In this document: positions 1-6,289 of the stretch, piece after piece
Numbering within the stretch: the first letter of the stretch is position 1
How the letters are laid out: every line of letters starts with the position of its first letter
NCBI GenBank assembly: GCA_016735355.1
Contig: JAERRQ010000279.1
Location: 1 to 6,430 of the forward strand
Source of the DNA: Desulfobacterales bacterium
GTDB taxonomy: Bacteria; Desulfobacterota; Desulfobacteria; Desulfobacterales; BuS5
DNA length: 6,430 bases
Reading direction: 5' to 3'
Translations under genes and position numbers: made by a program
Notes under the pieces: model-generated
Seen by the model: the letters and a program-made list of their open reading frames with translations, nothing else
The model's database searches: none
What the model was told of the DNA's origin: nothing

Positions 1-1588
1 CAAATACCTTGCCAAAATCGGAGGCGAACTGCTTCAGGGTAACGGTGCTGCCCGAGCTGATATAATCGGCAAGGTCCATCCCGTCCACGTCTTCATCCGC
101 CTTAAAGTCTCCGCCTAATGAATCGGTCAGGTGCCATGCCAACGCATAGTCCCACTTGAACACGCCTTGTCCTTCACCCGGGACAACCTCCAGGAGGTAG
201 TCACGATTTTGTTCCAATAATATCCAGATATTTTCCGAATTATCTGCCAGACTTTCCGAACTGGTAATAATAACAGGATTGTCAGCGTCGGTTATATCGG
301 ACAGTATGAGGTCAAGATTGTAAAGAGCGGCAGTTCCGTCAAAGCTATCTGTTTCACCGCCGTTGATCATGAGATTCCATGATAAATTAACCACAAGACG
401 GATATGTTCTGAATCTGTGCTGAAGTAATAAGATCCCGTATTATTACAATCATCTTCCCCACCAAAGCAGGGGTCGTAATCAAAACCTAACAGACCTATA
501 TCCCCCCGATCATTGTCAGGATCATCATCATAACTGTTTTGTTCACCTGAGGCTATGATATGGTAACTTTGATAAATATTTACCTGGCCGGCGCCATAAC
601 GGGAGTCCAGACCGTTGGGAGCCATATTTGCCTCATCTGAACGATAATCGATTATGTTGGCGTCCCCGGAATTGGAAGTCCAGCGGTCAGCGCCTGCCAT
701 CAATGTGGCCTTGATCACCTCGGATCGTTCCGCATTATATATGGTGCCTTCATTTCTATTGACAGCGTAAGACAATTCAGGATCGGTTGAAAGATACGGA
801 TTTTCATGCCCTAAGTGGACCAGCAGCGCTGCCGCTGAGGCCACTACAGGTGTAGCGCTGCTGGTTGTGCCCATGGGCGCAACAATATCCGGACTAACCC
901 TGTTGTTTGTGTAGGTTTCATCGACATAGGGCAAGCCGTGCCCATGGATGCCGTCGGTACGCCCGACGATTACGGCGTTAAAGGAGCTGGAGAAAAGGGG
1001 TTGATTGGTGGAACCATTGCTGAGAGCCGCCACCTGAATATATTCATCTCGATCTATAAGCCAGTCGAACCGTCTTAAAGCATCGGAAGTGTAGGTATCC
1101 CCGGAAAAACTGCCTATCCAGCTGTGGTTTGCCACCCTGGCGGATGTGGTATCAGGTTTCGTTGTATTATTTCCAGTATTTAAAAACCCGGATACCAGCC
1201 AATCTCCTGCCGAAAAACTGTCAATCAGGTCTATCCCCGGAGTCATAGAGGAAGTGTTGCCGTAAAAGAGATTTCCAACCGAGGTTGCATGTCCGGAATA
1301 TGCATTGCCCGCTCCGGACTTATCGATGATATCCTTACCGCCAAACTGGCTTGAATCTGGATCAGGCATCCAGGGATCACCGGCTTCTATTTGCGCAACC
1401 TCTATTCCATTTCCGTCCGGAAGAGTCGTATCAAGTTCTTCCTGTAATTTTGTGAATTCAATGTCATCCTTGTACCCGGCATAAGCTGTGTTCAAATTGA
1501 GCGTTGCATATGCAAGAGTGACTGCAAATAACAGAAAGTTGTAAAAAAATAAAAGAGCCGTTCCTTTTTTTAATTTGTTTTGAGTCAT
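1..1588 (-). CDS. Secreted subtilisin-like (S8 family) serine protease with C-terminal dockerin-like module, C-terminus cut by window edge
   Basis: My reading of the minus strand gives 529 codons from the ATG at 1588 to the window edge without a stop. Residues 1-28 or 1-37 look like a Sec signal peptide: Lys5/7/8, a hydrophobic stretch at about 9-28, and AYA cleavage sites after 28 or 37. The catalytic domain follows: VAQIEAG (64-70, Glu68 where subtilases have Asp), SGHATSVGN with His100, the oxyanion-type ALSNG (Asn191), and GTTSSATPVVAS with nucleophile Ser243. A beta-rich region at about 385-488, resembling the accessory beta-sandwich after many subtilase domains, leads to an Asp-rich dockerin/EF-hand-like stretch (DFKADEDVDGMDLADY, 494-509) and FASDFGK (521-527). 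The start is supported by AAGGAT 8 nt upstream. It should be an exported peptidase; the substrate is unknown. The Glu substitution makes activity uncertain. It is divergent from the nitroreductase gene and apparently sigma-54 controlled. Confidence 0.88.
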   Translation of the reverse strand, partial: MTQNKLKKGTALLFFYNFLLFAVTLAYATLNLNTAYAGYKDDIEFTKLQEELDTTLPDGNGIEVAQIEAGDPWMPDPDSSQFGGKDIIDKSGAGNAYSGHATSVGNLFYGNTSSMTPGIDLIDSFSAGDWLVSGFLNTGNNTTKPDTTSARVANHSWIGSFSGDTYTSDALRRFDWLIDRDEYIQVAALSNGSTNQPLFSSSFNAVIVGRTDGIHGHGLPYVDETYTNNRVSPDIVAPMGTTSSATPVVASAAALLVHLGHENPYLSTDPELSYAVNRNEGTIYNAERSEVIKATLMAGADRWTSNSGDANIIDYRSDEANMAPNGLDSRYGAGQVNIYQSYHIIASGEQNSYDDDPDNDRGDIGLLGFDYDPCFGGEDDCNNTGSYYFSTDSEHIRLVVNLSWNLMINGGETDSFDGTAALYNLDLILSDITDADNPVIITSSESLADNSENIWILLEQNRDYLLEVVPGEGQGVFKWDYALAWHLTDSLGGDFKADEDVDGMDLADYISSGSTVTLKQFASDFGKVF

Positions 1589-1596
1589 TCGCCAAT

Positions 1597-1602
1597 ATCC
1601 TT
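1597..1602 (-). promoter_or_regulatory. Ribosome binding site of the protease gene
   Basis: AAGGAT on the minus strand lies 8 nt before the ATG at 1588. It fixes the start directly ahead of a lysine-bearing n-region of a signal peptide. No competing upstream start has a comparable site. Confidence 0.7.
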
Positions 1603-1619
1603 ATATTTTTTTCTCTGCT

Positions 1620-1654
1620 TCTGAAAGTCTGTAAAGTCTGTAAAGACTGTAAAG
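1620..1654. repeat. Nonamer tandem repeat (about 4 copies) in the protease leader
   Basis: Read on the plus strand the units are TCTGAAAG (one base short), TCTGTAAAG, TCTGTAAAG and ACTGTAAAG, at 1620-1627, 1628-1636, 1637-1645 and 1646-1654. Two copies are identical and the outer two differ by one change each. Given the sigma-54 element at 1660-1675, transcription of the protease should begin near 1649, so most of the array would lie in its 5' untranslated leader. The function is unknown. Copy number could vary by slippage; it could also hold repeated protein-binding sites. Confidence 0.75.
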
Positions 1655-1661
1655 TTTACAG
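1647..1661. promoter_or_regulatory. Perfect palindrome overlapping the protease promoter, possible operator
   Basis: CTGTAAA, a single G, then TTTACAG form a perfect 7+1+7 inverted repeat. The left arm is the last nonamer repeat unit. The right arm reaches into the -12 part of the sigma-54 element, and the predicted transcription start (about 1649) lies inside it. A dimeric regulator bound here would block the promoter, but no regulator gene is visible nearby and the site may be a by-product of the repeat. Confidence 0.4.
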
Positions 1662-1675
1662 CAAATATAGTGCCA
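1660..1675 (-). promoter_or_regulatory. Sigma-54 (RpoN) promoter of the protease gene
   Basis: The minus strand reads TGGCAC-TATAT-TTGCT, which matches the -24/-12 consensus TGGCAC-N5-TTGCW at every defined base. It points toward the protease and would start transcription near 1649, about 61 nt before the ATG. Sigma-54 promoters need an ATP-driven enhancer-binding protein, usually bound 80-150 bp upstream. That would fall at about 1755-1830, between the two divergent genes, but I could not identify a clear enhancer site there. Confidence 0.75.
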
Positions 1676-1725
1676 GAAAAAATCAGAATTGGAGTATTAC
1701 AGTTACAAAACAAATTTAAAAGGAG

Positions 1726-1754
1726 TTGATATTTTACGTCAATTTAGGTTAAAT
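1726..1754 (+). promoter_or_regulatory. Possible sigma-70-type promoter for the nitroreductase gene
   Basis: TTGATA (1726-1731), a 17-nt spacer and TTAAAT (1749-1754) give 5/6 and 4/6 matches to the -35 and -10 boxes. The predicted transcript would carry a leader of about 77 nt. The region is very AT-rich, so chance matches are likely; the call rests on spacing and position only. Confidence 0.3.
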
Positions 1755-1823
1755 TCATTAGCTTTTTGGATTTACATTTTTTTAAAACAATTTTTCACAT
1801 CAGCCAGTCATTTGTTGAGCATG

Positions 1824-1830
1824 AAAGGAT
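1824..1830 (+). promoter_or_regulatory. Ribosome binding site selecting the nitroreductase start at 1838
   Basis: AAAGGAT sits 7 nt before ATG 1838. The alternative in-frame ATG at 1766 is preceded only by AT-rich sequence without a Shine-Dalgarno match, so this site decides the start. Confidence 0.65.
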
Positions 1831-1837
1831 CAAATCG

Positions 1838-2662
1838 ATGGGCAATATCATTACTGTTGAAAGGGAAAAGTGTTTAAAAGACGGACTTTGCGTTGCTGAC
1901 TGCCCGTTAAATATTCTTACGCAGGATAAGGACGGCTATCCTGTGCCGGTTGAAAATGCCGACAAGGTTTGTATTGATTGCGGCCATTGCGTGGCTGTAT
2001 GTCCTTCCGGTGCGCTGGATCAGCGAAAGATGGCAGTCGCCGACTGCGTACCTCTAAAAAAAGAACTTGAAATCAGCGCCGAACAGATGGAGCAATACCT
2101 TTGCGCACGCCGGTCCATTCGCCGGTATCTGCAAAAACCGGTTGAAGATAAAAAAATCGAAAAGCTGCTTGCTATTGCCGGCTATGCCCCCAGCGGCCAT
2201 AATGTTCAGCCGACCAAATGGCTGGTCATTAATGATGCAAACGAAGTCCGCAAGATGGCCGGACTTGTGGCCGACTGGTTACGCTGGATGATAGAAGACC
2301 AGCCGGAGTTTGCCAAAATGCTTCATATGGACAAAGTGCTTGCTGCGTGGGATAAGGGCAAGGATCTTATTTTACGTAACGCACCACATTTGCTTGTTGC
2401 CTATGCACCTAAAAATGAACGTACCGCGCCAGCTGCCATTGTTTCCGCAATTGCCTACATTGAAATAGCCGCCCCGGCTTTGGGGCTCGGCACCTGCTGG
2501 GCCGGATACTTTTCGCGTGCTTGCCAGACATTCAAGCCGCTCCTGAAGGCGCTATGTATGCCTGAAGGCCATGCAGTCTACGGTGCTGTTATGATAGGTT
2601 ATCCCGATGCTGAATATCATCGCATTCCGGCCAGAAAGGATCCGGATCTGATTTGGCATTAG
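1838..2662 (+). CDS. Nitroreductase family protein with N-terminal two-cluster ferredoxin domain
   Basis: This is a 274-residue fusion. Residues 1-62 form a ferredoxin-like domain with two Fe-S motifs: Cys12-x2-Asp15-x2-Cys18-x3-Cys22-Pro and Cys45-x2-Cys48-x2-Cys51-x3-Cys55-Pro. From about residue 85 it is a nitroreductase (FMN-binding) domain: the RRSIRRY phosphate-binding stretch (91-97), PSGHNVQPTKW (118-128), and GLGTCWAGYF (216-225) near the C-terminus. Such proteins are cytoplasmic; the ferredoxin part is expected to pass electrons to FMN for reduction of an unidentified substrate. Start: the frame is open from an ATG at 1766, but those 24 extra residues have no ribosome binding site and no family resemblance, whereas ATG 1838 has AAAGGAT 7 nt upstream and begins MGNIITVEREKC, a normal ferredoxin start. 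Asp15 replacing the usual second Cys is notable. It stands alone, divergent from the protease. Confidence 0.92.
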   Translation: MGNIITVEREKCLKDGLCVADCPLNILTQDKDGYPVPVENADKVCIDCGHCVAVCPSGALDQRKMAVADCVPLKKELEISAEQMEQYLCARRSIRRYLQKPVEDKKIEKLLAIAGYAPSGHNVQPTKWLVINDANEVRKMAGLVADWLRWMIEDQPEFAKMLHMDKVLAAWDKGKDLILRNAPHLLVAYAPKNERTAPAAIVSAIAYIEIAAPALGLGTCWAGYFSRACQTFKPLLKALCMPEGHAVYGAVMIGYPDAEYHRIPARKDPDLIWH

Positions 2663-2699
2663 GGTTTAAAATCTATTATTGCATACAAATCTGTTTGAT

Positions 2700-2727
2700 T
2701 TGACATATAATATTTACTGATTATTCT
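2700..2727 (+). promoter_or_regulatory. Possible promoter for the panC-metK-ahcY transcript
   Basis: A perfect -35 box TTGACA (2700-2705) is followed after 16 nt by TATTCT (2722-2727, 4/6 match to TATAAT). This gives a start near 2734 and a leader of about 47 nt before the proposed panC start. A perfect TATAAT also occurs at 2706-2711 but has no good -35 at the right distance. The 118-bp gap between the nitroreductase stop and panC is the only place with room for an operon promoter. Confidence 0.42.
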
Positions 2728-2769
2728 TTGATAATATTAAAAAAAACCTAACAAATTTTGTTTTTAAAA

Positions 2770-2775
2770 CAGGTT
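2770..2775 (+). promoter_or_regulatory. Weak Shine-Dalgarno site supporting an AUU start for panC
   Basis: CAGGTT contains AGGT, 4 bases complementary to the 16S rRNA 3' end, with 7 nt between AGG and the ATT at 2781. The first ATG, at 2808, is preceded only by an A-rich run (AAATAAAATAAAAGAA) without a convincing Shine-Dalgarno match. The bases AGGTT can also pair with AACCT at 2745-2749, which might mask the site. Confidence 0.45.
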
Positions 2776-2780
2776 AGATT

Positions 2781-3626
2781 ATTCAAATTATAAATAAAAT
2801 AAAAGAAATGCAGTCTCTTTCCGATCTTATTAAACGTGAGAAAAAAAGGATTGCGCTTGTACCCACAATGGGTTTTCTCCATAAAGGGCACATCTCCTTG
2901 ATGAAAGAAGGGCTGGAACATGCAGATTTTCTGGTTATAAGTATTTTTGTTAATCCAACCCAATTCGGACCCGGAGAAGATCTGGAATCTTATCCGCGGA
3001 ACTTTGAAAGGGATACCGCGCTTGCCGAAAAAGCGGGGGCAAATGTAATTTTTGCTCCCGACGCCAAGGAGATATACTCAGCACACTTTCAAACTTATGT
3101 TACACTCCAAGACCTTCCCAACCATCTTTGCGGTCTCTCCAGGCCTGACCATTTCAGAGGCGTTGCAACTATTGTCACCAAGCTTTTTAATATTGTCAAA
3201 CCCCATGCAGCGGTTTTTGGCCAAAAAGATTTTCAGCAGCTTGCCGTTATAAAACAGATGGTATCAGATCTGAATTTGGATATTAAAATCATCGGTGCCC
3301 CGATTATAAGGGAAGATGACGGACTGGCCCTTAGTTCACGCAATGTATATCTTTCCCCCGCTGAACGTTTACCTGCTCTATCTCTTTTTAAAGCTTTGAA
3401 TAATTCACAAAGACTTCTTGCAAGCGGGGTTACCGACGCTTCTAAAATTATCAGCGAAGCAGTTGAACTGATCGATCCATACAAAGAAACTTTAATTGAT
3501 TATATTGCTGTTTGTGATCCTGAAACATTGACAGACATAAAAAGAATAGAAAAGCCTGTCTTAATGGCTCTGGCAGTCAAGGTCGGTAAAACACGACTGA
3601 TAGACAACATGGTACTTGAGCCATAA
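2781..3626 (+). CDS. panC: Pantothenate synthetase (pantoate--beta-alanine ligase), probable AUU start
   Basis: PanC joins pantoate and beta-alanine with ATP, through a pantoyl-adenylate, to make pantothenate for coenzyme A; it is cytoplasmic. With residue 1 at 2781 the family signatures are VPTMGFLHKGH (27-37, the HIGH-like nucleotide-binding motif), FVNPTQF (56-62), SRPDHFRGV (120-128), FGQKDFQQL (146-154) and LALSSRN (182-188, the KMSKS-like loop). The first ATG is at 2808 and would give 272 residues, losing the first beta-strand. Reading the frame back from it gives IQIINKIKEMQ up to an in-frame TAG at 2775, with no ATG, GTG or TTG. Taking ATT 2781 as start gives MQIINKIKEMQ and 281 residues, and puts the PTMG proline at position 28, exactly as in E. 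coli PanC (MLIIETL..., 283 residues, from memory). If AUU is not used, the gene starts at 2808. metK follows after 33 bp. Confidence 0.93.
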   Translation: MQIINKIKEMQSLSDLIKREKKRIALVPTMGFLHKGHISLMKEGLEHADFLVISIFVNPTQFGPGEDLESYPRNFERDTALAEKAGANVIFAPDAKEIYSAHFQTYVTLQDLPNHLCGLSRPDHFRGVATIVTKLFNIVKPHAAVFGQKDFQQLAVIKQMVSDLNLDIKIIGAPIIREDDGLALSSRNVYLSPAERLPALSLFKALNNSQRLLASGVTDASKIISEAVELIDPYKETLIDYIAVCDPETLTDIKRIEKPVLMALAVKVGKTRLIDNMVLEP

Positions 3627-3659
3627 TTATTTTATCCATTAAATATAAGGAGACATTAT

Positions 3660-4829
3660 ATGAACAGGGAAAAAGTATTTTTCACATCAGAATCGGTGAC
3701 TGAAGGACATCCCGACAAGGTGGCTGATGCTATATCCGACTCCATACTGGATGCTATTATATCCCAGGATAAATCATGCAGGGTAGCTTGTGAGACTCTT
3801 GTAACAACAGGAATAGCTTTTATTGCAGGCGAAATTACAACTACATGTTATGTGGATATGCCCAAAATAGTTCGCGAGACAATAAAAGATATAGGTTATA
3901 ATTCATCAAATATGGGCTTTGACTGGCAAACCTGTTCCGTGATTACCAGCATAGACCACCAGTCACCTGATATTGCCCAGGGAGTTAATGCCGGCGAGGG
4001 ACTGTTTAAGGATCAGGGAGCGGGTGATCAGGGTATTATGTTCGGATACGCAACCGATGAGACCCCGGAATTGATGCCTATGCCTATTATGTATGCCCAC
4101 AAACTTACCCAAAGGCTTGCTTATGCAAGAAAGAATAAAATTCTTGATTTTTTGCGGCCGGACGGCAAATCACAGGTAACGGTGGAATATGTCGCCGGCA
4201 TCCCCCAAAGGATAGATACCATTGTAATATCTACCCAGCATAAGCCTGATATCCCTTATAATCAATTGAAAGAGGCTGTGATTAAAGAGATTATAAACGC
4301 TGTTGTGCCTGAAGAATTGATTGATGAAAATACAAGATATTTAATCAATCCCACCGGTAAATTTGTGATCGGCGGCCCCATGGGCGACTGCGGGTTAACA
4401 GGCCGCAAAATCATTGTCGACTGTTATGGAGGGAAGGGGAGCCACGGCGGCGGATGTTTCTCAGGAAAGGACCCGTCAAAAGTTGACCGGAGCGCAGCGT
4501 ATATGGGAAGATATATTGCAAAAAATATCGTAGCCTCCGGTATAGCAAAAAAATGTGAGATACAGGTGGCTTATGCAATCGGCGTGGCGGAACCTGTATC
4601 GGTGATGGTCGATTTTCTGGGAACCGGCGTTATTTCCGAACAGAAGGCTGAAGAGATAATCTATGAGATCTTTGATCTAAGGCCGGCTGTTATTATAGAA
4701 AATCTTGATCTTTTGAGACCAATTTATAGAAAAACGTCCGCCTACGGACACTTTGGACGTGAAGAGCCGGAGTTTACCTGGGAAAAAACGGACAAAGCCG
4801 ACATTATCAGAAAAAAAGCTGGATTATAA
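3660..4829 (+). CDS. metK: S-adenosylmethionine synthetase (methionine adenosyltransferase)
   Basis: MetK makes S-adenosylmethionine from methionine and ATP, releasing phosphate and pyrophosphate; it is a cytoplasmic enzyme needing Mg2+ and K+. The 389 residues match the family's usual length (E. coli about 384) and all three domains are present. Visible signatures are EGHPDK (15-20, with His17 and Asp19), [11 protein letters not shown] (120-130), [13 protein letters not shown] (238-250), and [19 protein letters not shown] (263-281, with Lys270 and Asp276), then AYGHFGR (361-367) near the end. The loop has Cys266 where E. coli has Ala, and Ser261 where E. coli has Arg; neither is among the catalytic residues I know. 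The start is clear: AAGGAG at 3647-3652 lies 7 nt before the ATG. It sits 33 bp after panC and 9 bp before ahcY, its partner in the methyl cycle. Confidence 0.98.
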   Translation: MNREKVFFTSESVTEGHPDKVADAISDSILDAIISQDKSCRVACETLVTTGIAFIAGEITTTCYVDMPKIVRETIKDIGYNSSNMGFDWQTCSVITSIDHQSPDIAQGVNAGEGLFKDQGAGDQGIMFGYATDETPELMPMPIMYAHKLTQRLAYARKNKILDFLRPDGKSQVTVEYVAGIPQRIDTIVISTQHKPDIPYNQLKEAVIKEIINAVVPEELIDENTRYLINPTGKFVIGGPMGDCGLTGRKIIVDCYGGKGSHGGGCFSGKDPSKVDRSAAYMGRYIAKNIVASGIAKKCEIQVAYAIGVAEPVSVMVDFLGTGVISEQKAEEIIYEIFDLRPAVIIENLDLLRPIYRKTSAYGHFGREEPEFTWEKTDKADIIRKKAGL

Positions 4830-4834
4830 GGAGG
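4828..4834 (+). promoter_or_regulatory. Strong ahcY ribosome binding site overlapping the metK stop codon
   Basis: AAGGAGG, a perfect anti-16S match, shares its first two bases with the metK TAA (4827-4829) and lies 4 nt before the ahcY ATG. Ribosomes finishing metK are placed directly at the ahcY start, which points to coupled translation of the two genes. Confidence 0.8.
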
Positions 4835-4838
4835 ATAT

Positions 4839-6263
4839 ATGCCCTGTACGGAACTAGATCTCACCTTGGCCTTTAAGGTCGCCGATATATCACTTGCGGA
4901 TTTCGGCATAAAAGAGATGCAATTAGCAGAAAAAGAGATGCCTGGATTAATGGCGGTTCGTGAAAAATACGGACCCCAAAAACCGTTAAAAGGATTGAAG
5001 GTCATGGGAAGTCTCCATATGACCATCCAGACTGCCATGCTTATCGAAACACTGCAAGAACTTGGCGCGGATATACGCTGGGCTACTTGCAATATCTTTT
5101 CTACACAGGATCATGCCGCCGCTGCTATTGCCAAAAATGATTCTGCTGCTGTATTTGCATGGAAAGGCGAAACCCTTGAGGATTTCTGGTGGTGTACGGA
5201 ACAGGCCCTTGTATGGCCGGATATGACCGGCCCGGATCTTATTGTTGATGACGGCGGCGATGCGACTCTTTATGTCCATCAGGGAGCATTGATAGAAAAA
5301 AATCCTGAGCTTCTTGAGCAGGAATATGACAGTCCGGACATGCAGTGCCTTATAGAAAGATTAAAAGCCGGCTATAAACGTGATCCCGGTTTCTGGACAA
5401 GAATTGCTTCAAAAATACGCGGTGTTTCGGAAGAGACAACCACAGGCGTGCATCGACTTTACAGCCTGGCCGAGAATAATCAGCTCCTTTTCCCGGCTTT
5501 TAATGTAAACGATTCGGTTACTAAATCCAAATTTGACAACCTTTACGGTTGCCGGGAATCCCTTGCCGACGGAATCAAACGCGCAACAGATACCATGATA
5601 GCAGGAAAAAGAGTAGTCGTTTGCGGGTATGGTGATGTTGGCAAAGGATGCGCCCAGTCGATGCGCGGGTTCGGAGCGCGGGTGCTTATAACCGAAATCG
5701 ATCCCATATGTGCTCTTCAGGCATCTCTTGAAGGTTATGAAGTCTTGACCATAGAAGAGGCGGCGCCGATTGGTGATATCTTTGTTACCTCTACCGGCTG
5801 TACGATGGTAATCAGGGGTGAGCATATGGAGCGGATGAAGGATGAGGCTATTATTTGCAATATCGGTCACTTTGATAATGAGATTGAAATGAGCTACCTG
5901 TATAACAGCCCGGATTGTAAAAAAGAAGAGATCAAACCCCAGGTTGATAAATGGACCCTGAAATCAGGCCGAAGCATTTTAATGCTGGCTGAAGGACGCC
6001 TGGTTAATCTCGGATGCGCAACCGGACATCCTAGTTTTGTAATGAGCAGCAGTTTTACCAATCAGTGTTTGGCGCAAATTGAACTGGCCTCCAAAAAGTA
6101 TGGCAAGCAGGTTTATATGCTTCCTAAACTTCTAGATGAAGAGGTGGCGCGACTACATCTTGACCGGCTTGGAGTAAAACTATCCAAACTAACCAGGGAA
6201 CAGGCTGATTACCTTGGTGTGCAGGTTGAGGGGCCGTATAAATCCGAGTATTATAGATACTAA
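4839..6263 (+). CDS. ahcY: S-adenosylhomocysteinase (S-adenosylhomocysteine hydrolase)
   Basis: AhcY reversibly splits S-adenosylhomocysteine into adenosine and homocysteine with tightly bound NAD, relieving product inhibition of methyltransferases; it is a cytoplasmic tetramer. The 474 residues fit the bacterial/plant form, which has an insert of about 40 residues (here about 150-190) absent from the 432-residue human enzyme. Motifs: [10 protein letters not shown] (57-66, His60), [14 protein letters not shown] (84-97), DDGGDAT (137-143), [11 protein letters not shown] (198-208), [16 protein letters not shown] (222-237, with Lys229, Asp233 and Asn234), the NAD-binding GYGDVGKG (263-270), NIGHFDNEI (341-349, His344), and the C-terminal tail KSEYYRY (Lys468, Tyr472), which in this family reaches into the neighbouring subunit's NAD site. 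All catalytic positions I can align to the human enzyme are intact. Translation is probably coupled to metK. Confidence 0.98.
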   Translation: MPCTELDLTLAFKVADISLADFGIKEMQLAEKEMPGLMAVREKYGPQKPLKGLKVMGSLHMTIQTAMLIETLQELGADIRWATCNIFSTQDHAAAAIAKNDSAAVFAWKGETLEDFWWCTEQALVWPDMTGPDLIVDDGGDATLYVHQGALIEKNPELLEQEYDSPDMQCLIERLKAGYKRDPGFWTRIASKIRGVSEETTTGVHRLYSLAENNQLLFPAFNVNDSVTKSKFDNLYGCRESLADGIKRATDTMIAGKRVVVCGYGDVGKGCAQSMRGFGARVLITEIDPICALQASLEGYEVLTIEEAAPIGDIFVTSTGCTMVIRGEHMERMKDEAIICNIGHFDNEIEMSYLYNSPDCKKEEIKPQVDKWTLKSGRSILMLAEGRLVNLGCATGHPSFVMSSSFTNQCLAQIELASKKYGKQVYMLPKLLDEEVARLHLDRLGVKLSKLTREQADYLGVQVEGPYKSEYYRY

Positions 6264-6289
6264 TTATGAATTATGAATTACGAATTACG
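6262..6289. repeat. Heptamer tandem repeat starting in the ahcY stop codon
   Basis: Four abutting 7-mers follow each other: AATTATG, AATTATG, AATTACG, AATTACG (6262-6268, 6269-6275, 6276-6282, 6283-6289). The first begins inside the TAA of ahcY. Two inverted copies (CGTAATT, CATAATT) lie at 6305-6318. This resembles the short tandemly repeated heptamers known between genes in some bacteria, notably filamentous cyanobacteria (from memory). No coding function is apparent. Confidence 0.7.

Noticed and set aside
1620..1661. CRISPR-like array
   Set aside because: Units are 9 bp and directly abutting with no spacers, so this is a simple tandem repeat.
1766..1837. N-terminal extension of the nitroreductase to ATG 1766
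   Set aside because: The 24 extra residues have no ferredoxin character, sit in AT-rich promoter-like DNA and lack a ribosome binding site; ATG 1838 has one.
1689..1877. 62-codon plus-strand frame overlapping the nitroreductase start
   Set aside because: It lacks a ribosome binding site, has no recognisable composition or motif, and overlaps a well-supported gene in another frame.
2686..2702. CAAATC-TGTTT-GATTTG hairpin after the nitroreductase as its terminator
   Set aside because: It has only a 6-bp AT-rich stem and no following T-run, and it overlaps the candidate panC -35 box.
3627..3659. SAM or SAH riboswitch ahead of metK or ahcY
   Set aside because: The gaps are only 33 and 9 bp, too short for most such riboswitches, and the 33-bp gap shows only a Shine-Dalgarno site in AT-rich sequence.
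4742..5870. Several antisense frames opposite metK and ahcY (up to 153 codons)
   Set aside because: Their translations look like shadows of strongly conserved plus-strand genes and show no motifs of their own.
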